Shown: positions 1-10,643 of the stretch, piece after piece
Numbering within the stretch: position 1 is the stretch's first letter
Layout of the letters: every line of letters starts with the position of its first letter
Notes under the pieces: model-generated
What the model was told of the DNA's origin: nothing
Database searches by the model: none
Seen by the model: only the letters and a program-made list of their open reading frames with translations
Made by a program: the position numbers and the translations under genes
Origin: Adiantum capillus-veneris
Lineage: Eukaryota > Streptophyta > Polypodiopsida > Polypodiales > Pteridaceae
Direction of reading: 5' to 3'
NCBI GenBank assembly: GCA_014529385.2
Contig: CM043969.1
Span: forward strand, 72,992,176 to 73,056,175
DNA length: 64,000 nt

Positions 1-202
1 CTTGTAAGGGTTCTTTGCACCGAGGCTCGAGAGCCAAGATCGGTTCTTCCTGTTTGATCGAATCTTCCTGTGGGGGTTCTGTGGACCTCGACTCGAGAGC
101 CAAGGTGGGTTCTTCGTGATTGATCGAATCTGCAACGAGGTTAGCTTCACTAGAGAAAGTATCAACTAACACATCATCCTTGTGAACAATCACATCATCT
201 TA

Positions 203-733
203 TTACAAATCATCATGCTCGTGAGAAATCACATCTTGATCATCATGCAAATCATCATGCTTGTGAGAAATCACATCTTGATCAGCATGCAAATCATCAT
301 GCTTGTCATTCAAATCATCATGCAAATCTTGTGTATCATGCTTTGGAGAAGAAGAGATTGAGAGAGTCTCCTTTTCCCGAATCTCTTGCATTTGTGCCTG
401 CACTTGAGAAAAGAGTCGCAACAACTCTTGCGTGTGTCGCGCTTGCTTATGCTCACGCTCTATGGTTGCCTTTCTTTCTGCTTCTCTTTCTGCTTTTCTT
501 TCTGCGTGTTTGCGATCCATTTCTGCCATTCTTTCTACTCTTCTTGCTTCGCGTTCTAACTTCCTGTCCATAAACATCTGCTCCAACTCCTCCATAGGAG
601 TTAGTGCAATCCTTGGCATAGATGGGGAAGGGGGAGGGTCGGAAAAACCTCTTGGTGGAGAAAATTCTTCTTCGCCTCTCTCATGCTCATCACCTCCGAG
701 CGAAGTATCCATTCTGCTTCGAGTGATGACCAT
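203..733 (-). CDS. gag-like charged protein of family A retrotransposon
   Basis: This 176-residue ORF starts MVITRSRMDT. It has a Pro/Ser/Glu-rich N-terminus with the motif PPPSPSMPRIA (about residues 33-43). A long Arg/Glu/Lys-rich, probably coiled-coil segment follows (about 50-120), and a C-terminal array of His-Asp-Asp-Leu units (about 132-176) ends at TAA 203-205. Its relative at 15568 has the same N-terminus and coiled coil. Position after LTR and primer-binding site argues for a gag or leader protein, but I see no zinc knuckle or protease. The HDDL array could bind metal; that is speculation. Confidence 0.6.
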   Translation of the reverse strand: MVITRSRMDTSLGGDEHERGEEEFSPPRGFSDPPPSPSMPRIALTPMEELEQMFMDRKLEREARRVERMAEMDRKHAERKAEREAERKATIEREHKQARHTQELLRLFSQVQAQMQEIREKETLSISSSPKHDTQDLHDDLNDKHDDLHADQDVISHKHDDLHDDQDVISHEHDDL

Positions 734-740
734 CCACTGA

Positions 741-850
741 AGTCTTGGGTTCTTGTGGGTTCTTGTGGTCTTGGGTTCTTAAGTTCACGAGGAACTTGGG
801 TTCTTGGGGGTCTTGGTTCTTGAGTTCTTGAGGTTCTTCTTTAGCTTGCA
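741..850 (-). repeat. degenerate GAACC/AAGAA leader repeat
   Basis: The plus strand shows repeated GGGTTCTTG/GGTTCTTGAG words between LTR and gag ORF. The minus strand matches the AAGAACCTC-type array at 15400-15540 in the second family A copy. Confidence 0.7.
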
Positions 851-1186
851 ATCAGTGTTAGAGAAGGATCTTTTCTTCACCCGAGTTCTTCTCTTTCCTG
901 CGAGTGCACCCCTTGGCGGCCTTGTGCTTACACCAAGGTTGCCTTTTCCCACCTCACGTCGATTGGCCGGCCGTTAAGTGCACAATCTGCTCTCAATGAG
1001 TGAAAAGAGGCACAAGGGGAGGCTGGACAAGCCCTTCTTTCTTGAGTTTCCTGTCACTCTTCAAAAACACGATTAGGAATCGACACGCCCAAGTGAACTT
1101 GGGTTCGTGCAACCTCAACAAGCAAAAAATAAATAAATTATGTGGTTCTTTGGTTCTTTCCTTGAGTGATACAGAGCACTGCCAAA

Positions 1187-1198
1187 GCTCTGATACCA
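1187..1198 (-). promoter_or_regulatory. primer-binding site (initiator Met-tRNA)
   Basis: The minus strand reads TGGTATCAGAGC, one base after the LTR end. This is the usual plant sequence complementary to the 3' end of initiator Met-tRNA, which primes minus-strand cDNA synthesis. Confidence 0.9.
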
Positions 1199-1199
1199 A

Positions 1200-2334
1200 T
1201 GTAAGGTGCAGCGGAATGAATGTTTGAGCTTTGCTCAAGATGAGTGCTCCGAATTGTGCTCAAGGTTCCTTTTCGTTCTTATGGAAGGTAGAGCCTTCTG
1301 TTCTTAATGAGAGAGTGCAATCATCACTAACAAAGTGAATGGACACTGTGCGTGCAAGTAAATGAGACTGAGAGATAGAGAGAGAAGAGAAATACGACAC
1401 CAGAGAAGTTGTAAAACCCTCCTCCGAAGGCCCCACTCTCCATGGCGAGAGCGGTCTACTTATGATTGCACAAATCTCTACAATGCTTGGACTTGCCGAT
1501 GATGTCGATGACGATGAGGACGACGACGAGACGGACTGAAAGCTAAAATCGCTAAAGGCTGAAATCTGCAAATCTCTATCTGCTGAATTTTGACTCTATG
1601 TCGTTGATGATGTCGATGGCGACGACGCGCGATGCAGATGCTGAAACTGTAAACTTCGATGGATCCCACCGTGCGGCGAGGAACTGCTGCGGGAAGGTGA
1701 GATCTGCGAGGTTTGGAACTTGTTCTGTTGTGTCTAAGGGCTGAAAACTGAAAATGTTGGTCCTATGGCTGATTCTGTCGCGATGATCTGCAAAAACGTT
1801 GAGGTTGATCTGCAAATCAAAAACAGTAGGGCTGATAACTGACCTTGCGGGAAAATCTGCTAACTCTAGGGCTGATTTGTTGTCTACTGTCATCGGGAAT
1901 CTGCAAGTGCAAAAACGCTGGTTGATCTGGTGCAAAAACGCTAGGGCTTGGGGTTCTGCTGAGAAGTTGCCTGTTGAGCGAGTGCTCCTGCTGCCTCTTC
2001 TGCCAGAAAGTGCTAGCTCTAGTTTGTTTATATACAAACTTAGCAAAATTGCCCTACCTACTTTCCAACAAAAGTCACTTAATAAGTGAAAAATGTTAAA
2101 AATAGGGAAAATAGGCCTATGCATTGTAAAAATGCTACTGATGGGAATGCTTATGATCATGCTGTGTGCAACCAGAGGATATGCATCTACACTAAGTGCC
2201 TAGGCATGCATGGTCTGCGAACAGACTCACAAAAGTGCTAGAACACTTGCTAATCTAGACTGGCTGGACTGACGGAACCCTTGTCGTGCTGTAGCTTGTC
2301 CACGGATACATAGGGTTGGATGTGTCACATGACA
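1200..2334 (-). repeat. 5' LTR of family A (minus-strand copy)
   Basis: The LTR is 1135 bp and runs TGTCATGTGACA... to ...GCACCTTACA on the minus strand. It aligns over most of its length with the 1198-bp LTR at 13851-15048. Shared parts are the terminal GTGACACATC block, a region with repeated 'ctgatctgcaaaaacgct'-like words, and an R/U5 ending CACCTTACA. It is followed directly by a primer-binding site. Confidence 0.85.
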
Positions 2335-3986
2335 GTAGTACAGGGCTTTATGACTGGGCAACTTGAGGATGATACGTTCAGGACTCGGTTAGTTGCCGCG
2401 GTGAATGTCTTTTCGCAGCTGGTGCAGAATCCAAGGTTTATGGAGTTCTTGCAAGCGCCACCAGTGCAACAGCAAAATAGGCAACCTACAGTGCGTATGG
2501 AGCTTGTTGAAGCTCAAGCCCAAGTACTTAATGCGACTCAGCAGGAAAGGGAACACTCGCATGTTGTGGAGTCAAGGGCTCCAAAACAGATTCCTCCCGT
2601 GCTTGAACAGGTGGCTAGAACGCTTATTCCACAAGTTATACCAGTTCAGCCCGCCACCTTTCAGAGCCAGCATGCTGTCTTGAATGGACAGGGTACTGGA
2701 TACCAGGCTATGCACCCAGTTTTGCCACCACCCATGGTACATCCTGGGTATTTTGGGGGTGGATCAGTGTTCCAAAGTATGGCTGGTTACGTGCCTGGAA
2801 GTCAGCCGTACATGCTTGGAACAATGTTTGGGGGTATGCAAGGCATCATGCCAAACCCCATGTATAGAAGTATCGGCATGCAACAGGGTTTTCAGCGCAA
2901 CCAGGGCCAGTTTGGGGTGCCACAGGGTCATTTTGGCATGGCAGGTTTTTCTGGACAGCAGCCAGATATCGCACCTTTGATGCAAAATGTCAATGGCCAA
3001 GATGTGCCGATCATGCCTACTACAGTGCCCATGTTGCAGGCCATTCCATATGACAACTTGGGGACACTGGAGAAGCCGAAAGCTTACAAAGAAGATGGTG
3101 CAGCTATAAAGTTCAGTACTTCCAGTGGCTTTGAAGATAAAGCAAAGGCTCTTACTTTCCTCCAGCAGTTTGATATAGCTTATGCAGGAGGGAATTTTAC
3201 AGAGGCCTCGAAAGTCAGGAAAGCTGCCACTTTCTTAAAGGACAATGTGCTCACATGGTGGACGACACATTTAATGCAAGGACACGCACCCGCCACTTGG
3301 GTTTACTTCAAGCAAATGTCAAATGAATTTGAAGCCGACGTCATGACAGATTGGCACCAGCTTACTTCAGCTTCGTGCAAGAGCTTGCTAGAGTACAATA
3401 GGAGGTTTTGTAAAGCGTTACACTCAGTGACCTCCTACAGATTTGTGCCATTGACAGAGCAGATAGAGAAGGACTGTTGTGTGCTGCCTAAAGGACTTCG
3501 CGATTACTGTACCAAGAACAGAGTGGCTACCCTCACTCAGTTAATGGAAGTTGCGAACACTGGTCTTGCCTTGTTGAAAGGAGAGGACAGTGGGTTTCCG
3601 AGCAACGACAAAGGAGGGCAGCAAAAGAAAAATTCAGCAAAGAAGCCCTTTGTGAAAACGGCTCCTGATGCATCACAGGGGTCAGAAAAGGCCACCAAGG
3701 ACAAGGATTCAGCCAGGACTTCTGGAGCGCAGGCAAAGAAACAGAAAAAGAAGCCTTTTGTGCGCAAGTCGCTCGAGGAAAAGAAGGTCCTAATGGCTGA
3801 AAATAAATGCTTTATTTGCGAGCAGCCTGGTCACTTTGCTACCAATTGTCCACAAAGGAAAAGACCAGCTGACGCAGATGATAAAGAAGACCAGAAAGGC
3901 AAGAAGCCTAAACCCACGGTAGGTTTGGTGCCAGACATGGTGGGTGACAGGCCCAGTACAAATGCCAGTAAGTTATGCAGGACATG
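2335..3986 (+). pseudogene. chromovirus gag with CCHC zinc knuckle
   Basis: The frame is open from inside the adjacent LTR (ATG 2320), so the true start is lost. It encodes about 550 residues. An N-terminal part is followed by a Gly/Met/Gln-rich stretch (about 2740-2990), the retrotransposon gag domain (about 3060-3560, with FEDKAKALTFLQQFD and LTWWTTHL), a Lys-rich linker, and a perfect CX2CX4HX4C knuckle CFICEQPGHFATNC at 3808-3849. The knuckle is expected to bind element RNA during particle assembly. Near 3986 one base is lost relative to the single-frame relative at 40014-40607, so reading continues out of frame to 4062. Confidence 0.85.
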
Positions 3987-4400
3987 GGTCAAGTTAGGGA
4001 TCAGACGGCACTCATCTTCTTTGATCCAGGTGCCAAAGCCAACTTTATCTCACCAGAGTTAGCTATGAAGCTGGGCATCAGAGCTAAAGAGCTGGGGTAC
4101 ACAACACATGCAGGGTTGGCATGTCCTGGCCACTCAGAGTGTGTTACTCCCATCATTGGAAAACTGCGTCTACATATTCAGTCGTATGTGGACACAGAAG
4201 AGTTCTACATCATGCCGCTGGAAGGATGTGACGCCTTGTTGGGGATCCCGTGGATGTTCCGAGTGCATGGAGTCTCGGATGCCTACAACAAAAAGATCAC
4301 TGTACAACATAGGGGCAAAACTCACATCTTGGATGTAAAGCTTAAAGGAGAGTCAGTCCCTATTGTATCTGCTTCTGCTATCACTTCTGTAATAAAGAAT
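3987..4400 (+). pseudogene. chromovirus aspartic protease
   Basis: In the frame of 3975-4697 the peptide has ALIFFDPGAKANFISPEL followed by a retropepsin-like fold with CDALLGIPWM near its end. This protease would cut the Gag-Pol polyprotein. The expected catalytic triplet D-S/T-G is D-P-G here, and the same DPGA occurs at 40269 in another element. The frame continues without a stop into the reverse transcriptase N-terminus. Whether a Pro at this position leaves activity is unknown. Confidence 0.8.
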
Positions 4401-5990
4401 CATCTTTCTGTGTACTTGATTTTTGCACGTGATGTCTCAAATAGTGATCAATCAAATTTATTTGTGTTAGATAAAGAAAGGTCAGCATTTTTGCAAAAGC
4501 TTAGTGACTGTTATTCTGATTCATTACCGTCGCAATTGCCGCCAGAGAGACATGAGGACCATCGGATAGATTTGGTGCCAGGGTTAGCGCGGCTAGCGCA
4601 GCAAAAAGAGATTATGGGCCAGGTTGAGGAGTTATTAGAGAAGGGGCTGATTCATCCTAGTTGTTCACCCTTTTGCTCCCCAGTGCTCCTAGTGTAGAAG
4701 AAGGATCGCTTATGGCGCATGTGTATTGATTACCGTGCCTTGAATAAGAATACATCAAGAATAGGTTTTCTATTCCTCAAATTGATGATATTCTCGATTG
4801 TTTAGAGGGTGCTGCAATTTTCAGCAGGATAGACCTTAAGAGTGGGTACCATCATATTCGTATAAGGCCAGAGGATGTGCACAAAACTGCGTTTAGAACG
4901 ACATTTGGTCTTTATGAGTTTCTAGTGATGGCGTTTGGTCTAACGAATGCTCCCGCCAGTTCAACAGAATGATGGACCGGATTTTCCGCTCGCATCAACA
5001 ACTTATTGGGACGTTCTTTGATGACATGATAGTCTATTCGAAGAATGAAGAGGAGCATAGGCGTCACTTGACCATTGTGTTCGAAGAGCTGCACAGTCAT
5101 CACAGGCTACTTGTCAATCCTAAGAAAAGTGAATTTTTCCTGTAAGAGATCCACTTTCTTGGCCACATAGTCTCAGAGGATGGTGTCAGAATGGATCCTG
5201 CAAAGGTCGAAGCTATTAAGGCATGGCCAGACTTGAAGACTGTGCACGATGTCAGAAGCTTCTTGGGATTGTGTTCCTACTATAGAAGGTTTATCAGAAA
5301 TTTTGCAGAGATAGCATCAGATGGACCTAAAAAGAAAGGGGTCACTTTCAGATGGACCCAAAAAGAGATTTTAGCTTTTAGTCTCTTAAAGGAGAAGTTG
5401 ACTTCAAATCCAGTTATTGTTTTGCCAAATCTCAGGAAGTCATTTGTGGTCCAGTGTGACACGTGTGGCAGTAGCATCGGAGCAGTGCTAATGCAAGATG
5501 GACGGGTAGTAGCCTATGAAAGCCGAATTTTGCAAGGGCCAGAGAAGACTATGCAAGTCTATGAGAAAGAGCTCTTGGCCGTGATTCATGCGCTTTCTAG
5601 CTGGAAGCACTACCTCTTAGGTGCTGATTTTGTTGTCCTAACAGACCATCAGACCTTGCGATACTTCTTGACACAGTCAAAGTTATCTGAAAAGCATATG
5701 CGATGGGCAAACATTCTTTTCATGTTCCACTTTCAGATTATGCATGTGGAAGGCAAGAAGAATGTTGTGGCCGATGCGTTATCAAGAAAGCCACAAATTT
5801 CAACTGTGTCAATTCCTTATCATCATGAGCTAGATGACATGAAGGAACAATATACTGCTGATGAAGATTTTGCAAGGATATTTGAACAGTTACAAGAGGG
5901 GCAACATCATGAGCAATACCTCCTCAAAGATCGTTTTATGATGATGCATGGCAGACTTTGTGTCACTAGGCCACTGCGACATAAGGTCAT
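4401..5990 (+). pseudogene. chromovirus reverse transcriptase and RNase H
   Basis: The RT start is visible as LPPERHEDHRIDLVPG, then SCSPFCSPVLLV with an in-frame TAG at 4696-4698, then [14 protein letters not shown] and [14 protein letters not shown] in shifted frames. The catalytic box FFDD is at 5014-5025 (FFDDMIVYSKN). LGHIVSEDGVRMDP and RSFLGLCSYYRRFI follow. RNase H runs in the 5191-6033 frame with LTDHQTLRYFL and VVADALSRK. The active-site Asp pair is intact, but a TAA at 5143 and several indels break the gene. Confidence 0.88.
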
Positions 5991-6978
5991 GGAAGAGTCA
6001 TGTCCCACCGTATGCAGGGAATCGTGGCATTGATGCGACAATTAAAGATGTAGAGACATTCTTCTATTGGCCTACCTTAAAGAGAGATGTGGATGCCTTT
6101 GTGCGAGCATGCATAGTTTGCCAAAAGGTCAAGTTTGACAAGCAAAAGGCACCAGGGTTGTTACAACCACTGCCGATTCCGGATAAGCCATGGGAAAGCA
6201 TTGCTATGGACTTTATCTTTGATCTTCCAAGAACGCCAACAGGGAATGATGGTATATGGACCATTATTTGCAGGTTCAGTAACAGGCCCATTTTATCCCT
6301 GTCAGGAAGAAGATAAAATCTGATTAGATGGCACGCTTGTTCATGTACAATGTGTTTAAGTACCATGGTATGCCACAATCGATTATCAGTGATCGTGATC
6401 CTCGCATGACCAGTTTGTTCTGGAGAGGATTGTTTGAGAACATGGGCACTACGCTCAAGTTTTCGTCTTTGTTTCATCCACAAACTGATGGACAATCAAA
6501 AGAGGTTAATTCTACTATCTTAGATCTGCTAAAATGTTATGTGTCAGATAATAAAGGCAAGTGGGAACAGTATTTGCCTATGCTTGAATATGCGTACAAT
6601 AATATGGTGCATTCGTCAACTGGCAAAGCACCTTTTGAGATTGTTGAAGGCGGCAAAAAAGTTCCTTCCATTTTGCATACAAAGGACAAGATCTTTGAGG
6701 CAGATCGATATGTTGAGAACATGGATGAAATGTACAAGAAAATTAAAGTTGCTTGGGAGAAGACTCAGGCAAAACAGAAAAAGGCTATTGATTGTCACCG
6801 TCCTGGTGATTGGGTTCTGTTAAGATTCGAAAAGTCAAGGTTAAAGAAGATGAAGGGCAAGGAACTGCTGTTTCCTAAGCTCAGTATGCGTTACTATGGG
6901 CCTTTTCAAGTGCTTGACAAGATCAGCGATGTGGTTTACAGGCTGAAATTGCACGGAAGATTCATAATGCGTTTCATG
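5990..6978 (+). pseudogene. chromovirus integrase
   Basis: An HHCC zinc-binding region (YWPTLKRDVDAFVRACIVCQKVK) is followed by the core with AMDFIFDLPR, SIISDRDPRMTS and SLFHPQTDGQSKEVN, which supply the D, D and E metal-binding residues. A GPY/F-type module (RYYGPFQVLDKI) and the conserved tail IHNAFHASLLRPF complete it. Frames change near 5990, 6316-6328 and before about 6955. The family inserts element cDNA into chromatin. Confidence 0.88.
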
Positions 6979-7301
6979 CGAGTCTTCTAAGACCCTTCGT
7001 GGATGATGTGCCAGAAGATATGCCAGATGAGGATCAGCCAGAAGTTGAAGAACTTGATGAGATCCTGGTACCTGAGCAAGTTTTGGCACATAAGGACAGA
7101 AAAGTTAAAGGACAAGTTGCAAGACGTTATTTGGTGAAGTTCAAGAACTATCCGCCTATGGATGCAAAGTGGATGGAAGAGCATGAACTGTCAGAGTCAC
7201 CAAATGTATTGCAGCTTTACCTTGAAGCCTTTGGGTTACAACCTACCTATGCCCCAACCCAACGTGTGCAAAGGAGGGGTAATGATAGAGCTAGCACATG
7301 A
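6955..7301 (+). pseudogene. integrase C-terminal chromodomain
   Basis: The open frame has an acidic linker (DDVPEDMPDEDQPEVEELDE), then PEQVLAHKDRKVKGQVAR and YLVKFKNYPPMDAKWMEE, a typical chromodomain with aromatic-cage candidates Y, W and F. It ends at a TGA at 7299-7301. In chromoviruses this module targets integration to modified histone tails. Two other remnants of the same module lie at 9163-9333 and 21764-21946. Confidence 0.85.
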
Positions 7302-7483
7302 AATGTACATATGAATTGAGTGTAATAAATGGAAATGACAAAAGGATGAAGGTCTCATTAAGTCATTTGTATCTATGTGTTACGACCTTTCTTGCGGATA
7401 CATGCGATAATAAAAGAGTGTTGATAGCACAAGATCATCAGTGGCGTGTATTTATGGTATGCAATCGAGGACGTTTGGATTTC

Positions 7484-7495
7484 AAGAGGGGGGTA
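7484..7495 (+). promoter_or_regulatory. polypurine tract of the chromovirus
   Basis: AAGAGGGGGGTA lies immediately before the LTR start TGTCACGAGG at 7496. This is the usual plus-strand DNA primer site. Confidence 0.75.
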
Positions 7496-8222
7496 TGTCA
7501 CGAGGACGTGGCAGTTGTTAATTATGTCATGAGGACGTGGCAACTGCTAACTTTAGTTGTTGGTTTCTTTCCAATCCTCTTTTTGGAGTAGCAAACGGTC
7601 GGACATTGTATGGCCAATGTGAACGGTAGTTTCACCCGCAGATAGGAAGTGGTCGGCACTGGAATTCGTATAGTAAGAGGATGTCTATGCTCAGAGCAAG
7701 ATCATGTAGGTCCCCCCGTCGCACTTAGCAAGTTGGTGGATACTAGGAAGTGAACTCAATAAAGGTATAAGTCAAGGTGGGACTACCAACTGAAAGTATC
7801 CGATAGTTGGGCCACGTTGCACTTTTGGATGTGGTCCCAATGAGGATAGATGGTTAGAAGACCATTGGGAGCCCAACGGAATCATTTCCTAAAATTTAGG
7901 GAACTGCTATTTTGGGCCGTGAAATGTGTTCGCGTCATTACCTCCGGTATGACTAGGGGAACATTTTACAACTCTGCCAAGAAGTCAATTGAGCCACCGG
8001 TCCGGAGATTTTTAGGCGGCAAACCCGGAACGGGAAAATGCTTGTAAATGCGCCAAGTGGCAATTTTTCATGAACTTGCCTCATGCAGAAAAATGGGCGC
8101 TGAATTTTAAGCTGGGAAGTGGCCTGATTTGCATTTTGTCACAGGTTAAGAGCTATGGAGTGCTTTCTTTCCCTCCCATGTACAGTGTGGTGCTAGGAGT
8201 GATGCCCTGCACGCTACACACT

Positions 8223-8290
<68 letters not shown>

Positions 8291-8362
8291 TCCCCAACTG
8301 ATTGGTCTCATAGGTCATTTTGGCCTTTTGAAGACGTTAATATAACATTTCATTTCATTTCA

Positions 8363-8460
<98 letters not shown>

Positions 8461-9113
8461 CTTGCAGTTATGCGATGCCCCACAAGAGGGCTCTTCATTT
8501 GACTGATGTACAGCTATGGATTCATGATTTTGTGTTGAGGCAAGAGCCTCCTTGAGCAGGAACAGGGGTAGCTAGCTGCTACTCCTAAGCAAGCACCAGT
8601 GAGGGTTATAACCTCACCGTATAGGTGCAAATTCAGCGCTGTGTATGCGCAGAAAAGTTTTTCAGCCATACGGACGCTAGAACCTTTGGGAATTGTGTCT
8701 CACTGGCAGAGAACAATTCGAGGACTGTTTAGGGTTGGAAACAGGGCAAAAACCAATAAATACAACGACCTGAATTTACTGTTTTTGGGTTGGAATAAGA
8801 GGGTTTACGCCAGTGCAAGTGAGTTCTAGCAGGGGAATTGGTTTCGCGCAAGTTTTGGGGCTGTTATGCTACCGAAATTTGGCCAAATCAGGTAGTATCT
8901 AGAGGGATACAGGTAAAGGATTCCCAGGACTCTACTTTGTAATTTATCCTCTCAAAGAATAAAGAAATACCGAAAGGGGTGCCAGTTTTGGGGCCTACAG
9001 GTTGTCGGCGTCTGCTCGGGGCATTCTAGCTTCCGAGTCGTGTGTGTATTCAAGTGTTAATTCCCCTCGCAGGTTCTTTTTGCAAAGTGCTCTCTGTGTG
9101 TGTCTAAAGTAAA
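7496..9113 (+). repeat. 3' LTR of the chromovirus, with expanded CT microsatellites
   Basis: It starts TGTCACGAGG after the polypurine tract. It contains 'gtcatgaggacgtggca' duplicated at 7496 and 7529 and the conserved block 'aaataccgaaaggggtgcc' (8967-8985) found in most LTRs of this window. A minus-strand relative at 10990-12235 lacks the large CT blocks, so 8226-8457 grew inside this copy. The 3' end is approximate and no clear CA terminus is seen. Confidence 0.7.
8226..8457. repeat. (CT)n microsatellites flanking a 74-bp shared unit
   Basis: There are two CT tracts (about 8226-8286 and 8367-8457). Between them is a unit reading 'ggtcattttggccttttgaag' in part and ending 'catttcatttcatttcatttt'. 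The same unit borders microsatellites at 24801-24827, 28561-28640 and 55023-55096. Confidence 0.9.
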
Positions 9114-9162
9114 GATTTTCCGGTGAAAGCCAACGCCTACCGCCCCACGGGTCGGTTTCAGA

Positions 9163-9333
9163 AACAAAAGAGATACTCCTATTGGAGCAGAGCGTTCCCT
9201 TAAGTCTGGAAAGATTACACGAAAGTATCTGGTAAAGTTCAAGAACTATTCCACTTTGGATGCTCAATGGATGACTGAGCAGGAATTAGAACCTTATCCC
9301 AAGGTTCCGAAAAGATATTTACAAGCACTATAG
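9163..9333 (+). pseudogene. chromodomain remnant of a second chromovirus
   Basis: A 57-codon open stretch ends in TAG 9331-9333 and contains KITRKYLVKFKNYSTLDAQW and MTEQELEPYPKVPKRYLQAL. It is a close match in pattern to the chromodomain at 7100-7190 (YLVKFKNYPPMDAKWMEE) but diverged, so it comes from a different element copy. No integrase remains upstream; the preceding bases are LTR-like. Confidence 0.8.
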
Positions 9334-10094
9334 TTCAGGACAACTGTTTACTTAAGAACTATTTAGTTAGGAAACTGTAGATGTACAGGAATCGATAAAA
9401 TCCATCAAGAAAAAACATCTTTGATGTGTCATATGATGGGTGATATTAAGCATTGCGAAGGAGTTGTCCCATACGTTTGGTGGGAGAGACCGGATAAGGG
9501 GTGTTCCCAATGCGTCATGGGATGGGTGACGGGAGCATTAGACAGGGAAGACTATGGACCGAGAGAGAAATCCGAACTGAGTAAGAATTACGCGTAAAGA
9601 TGCAAGCAAATAAATAAAGATGGGTTCTGAGAAGCTTTGAAGAAAAACAGGATAATTTTGAGTGCTTTCCGAGAAAGCAGATGCTTTCGCGCGAAGGAGT
9701 TTATGTTTGCATTGCATCCATGCCTAAGATTGCATCTAGGGACGCCTGGGGAGTACTGTGTAAGCATTGGTTTTCAACTCGTAAGTTTTGACTGAGTTTT
9801 AAATAGGTTCACACCATTATAAAAATTGTCTGGCTGCCCTCTTAATAAGTAGGCAACCCATTGGTAATAAATAGGTTTTAAATAGGTTCACACCATTATA
9901 AAAATTGTTTGGCTGCCCTCTTAATAAGTAGGCAACCCATTGCCCTCTTAATAAGTAGGCAACCCATTGGTAAAAAAGAGGCTCAAAAACCAAGGCGCCC
10001 CCATCTCTAGCTATTTCTTACTGAAAATGTGTGTGTGCGCGAGTGCACTTCAAGGCTCGTTAATTCAGCTCTCATAAGAAAAGCAAGGCGCCCC
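9334..10094. other. non-coding stretch with a 79-bp tandem duplication
   Basis: No credible coding sequence is seen. A unit starting 'aaataggttcacaccattat' occurs at 9801 and 9880, and a partial third copy of its end ('tgccctcttaataagtaggc') starts near 9941. The rest is probably decayed 3' sequence of the element that supplied the 9163-9333 chromodomain. Confidence 0.6.
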
Positions 10095-10643
10095 CAGTTA
10101 CTTGGAACGGGAACGGGGAACAGGGGGCTCCGGAATGGTACTGGAACGTAAAGGCGGGGACCGGAATGGGAACGCCGGAACGGTCCACAAAAAAACGCTG
10201 AAATTAACCTCAAAACAACCTATAAGTTAGTAAACAACTATAAACCAAGCTTCTAACATCTAGTTGGACAATTAGAATCATGTTCAAGCATGTTTCAAGT
10301 TTCAACATGTCGTTTGTGCGCATTAGTGGTTGTGGACATAAATTTAATTTACCGGGGTTGTAGACACCTCATAATATACTAAGCGCATCACAAATAACAT
10401 TATCTAGGAAGTGCATCTTCAAAGATTGAAGAGCTCAATAGAGTCTAGACCGAAAGATGGAGTAAAAAGACCATGACTATAAGTTCAAGTGTGGCTTATA
10501 AGGCCAGCCAAGGCGCTACAAAAAGATAAGCATTGAGAACTCAAAGAATAGATAAGAGTCGAGGCTCAAGAGTCAAGACTAGCCACTAGGGACTCGAGCT
10601 CAATACATAGATGCCAAAATGGAAACATGTCAAAGGCTAAGGC

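Larger units (their letters stand above)
1..2334 (-). mobile_element. LTR retrotransposon family A, 5' part, running off the left edge
   Basis: Read on the minus strand the order is LTR (2334 to 1200), initiator-Met tRNA primer-binding site, a leader of short GAACC/AAGAA repeats, then a charged gag-like ORF. The rest lies beyond the left edge. A plus-strand relative with the same order sits at 13851-21172. No pol is visible in either copy. The LTR abuts a chromovirus gag at 2335, so this element probably inserted into that gag; the other LTR is not visible to prove it. Confidence 0.8.
2335..9113 (+). mobile_element. Ty3/gypsy chromovirus, 5'-truncated, degenerate
   Basis: The order is gag with zinc knuckle, aspartic protease, reverse transcriptase, RNase H, integrase and chromodomain, then a polypurine tract and a 3' LTR. 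The Ty3 gene order with a C-terminal chromodomain defines a chromovirus. The 5' LTR and gag start are missing where the family A LTR abuts at 2334/2335. Coding is broken by at least five frameshifts or stops, so it is not autonomous. The 3' LTR end is estimated by alignment to the LTR at 10990-12235. Confidence 0.88.

Noticed and set aside
1187-1198. Fragment of a tRNA gene
   Set aside because: Only the 12-base acceptor complement is present, next to an LTR end, as expected for a primer-binding site.
3975-4062. Programmed -1 ribosomal frameshift between gag and protease
   Set aside because: No heptamer slip site of the X XXY YYZ type is seen, and the homologous element at 40014-40607 has gag and protease in one frame.
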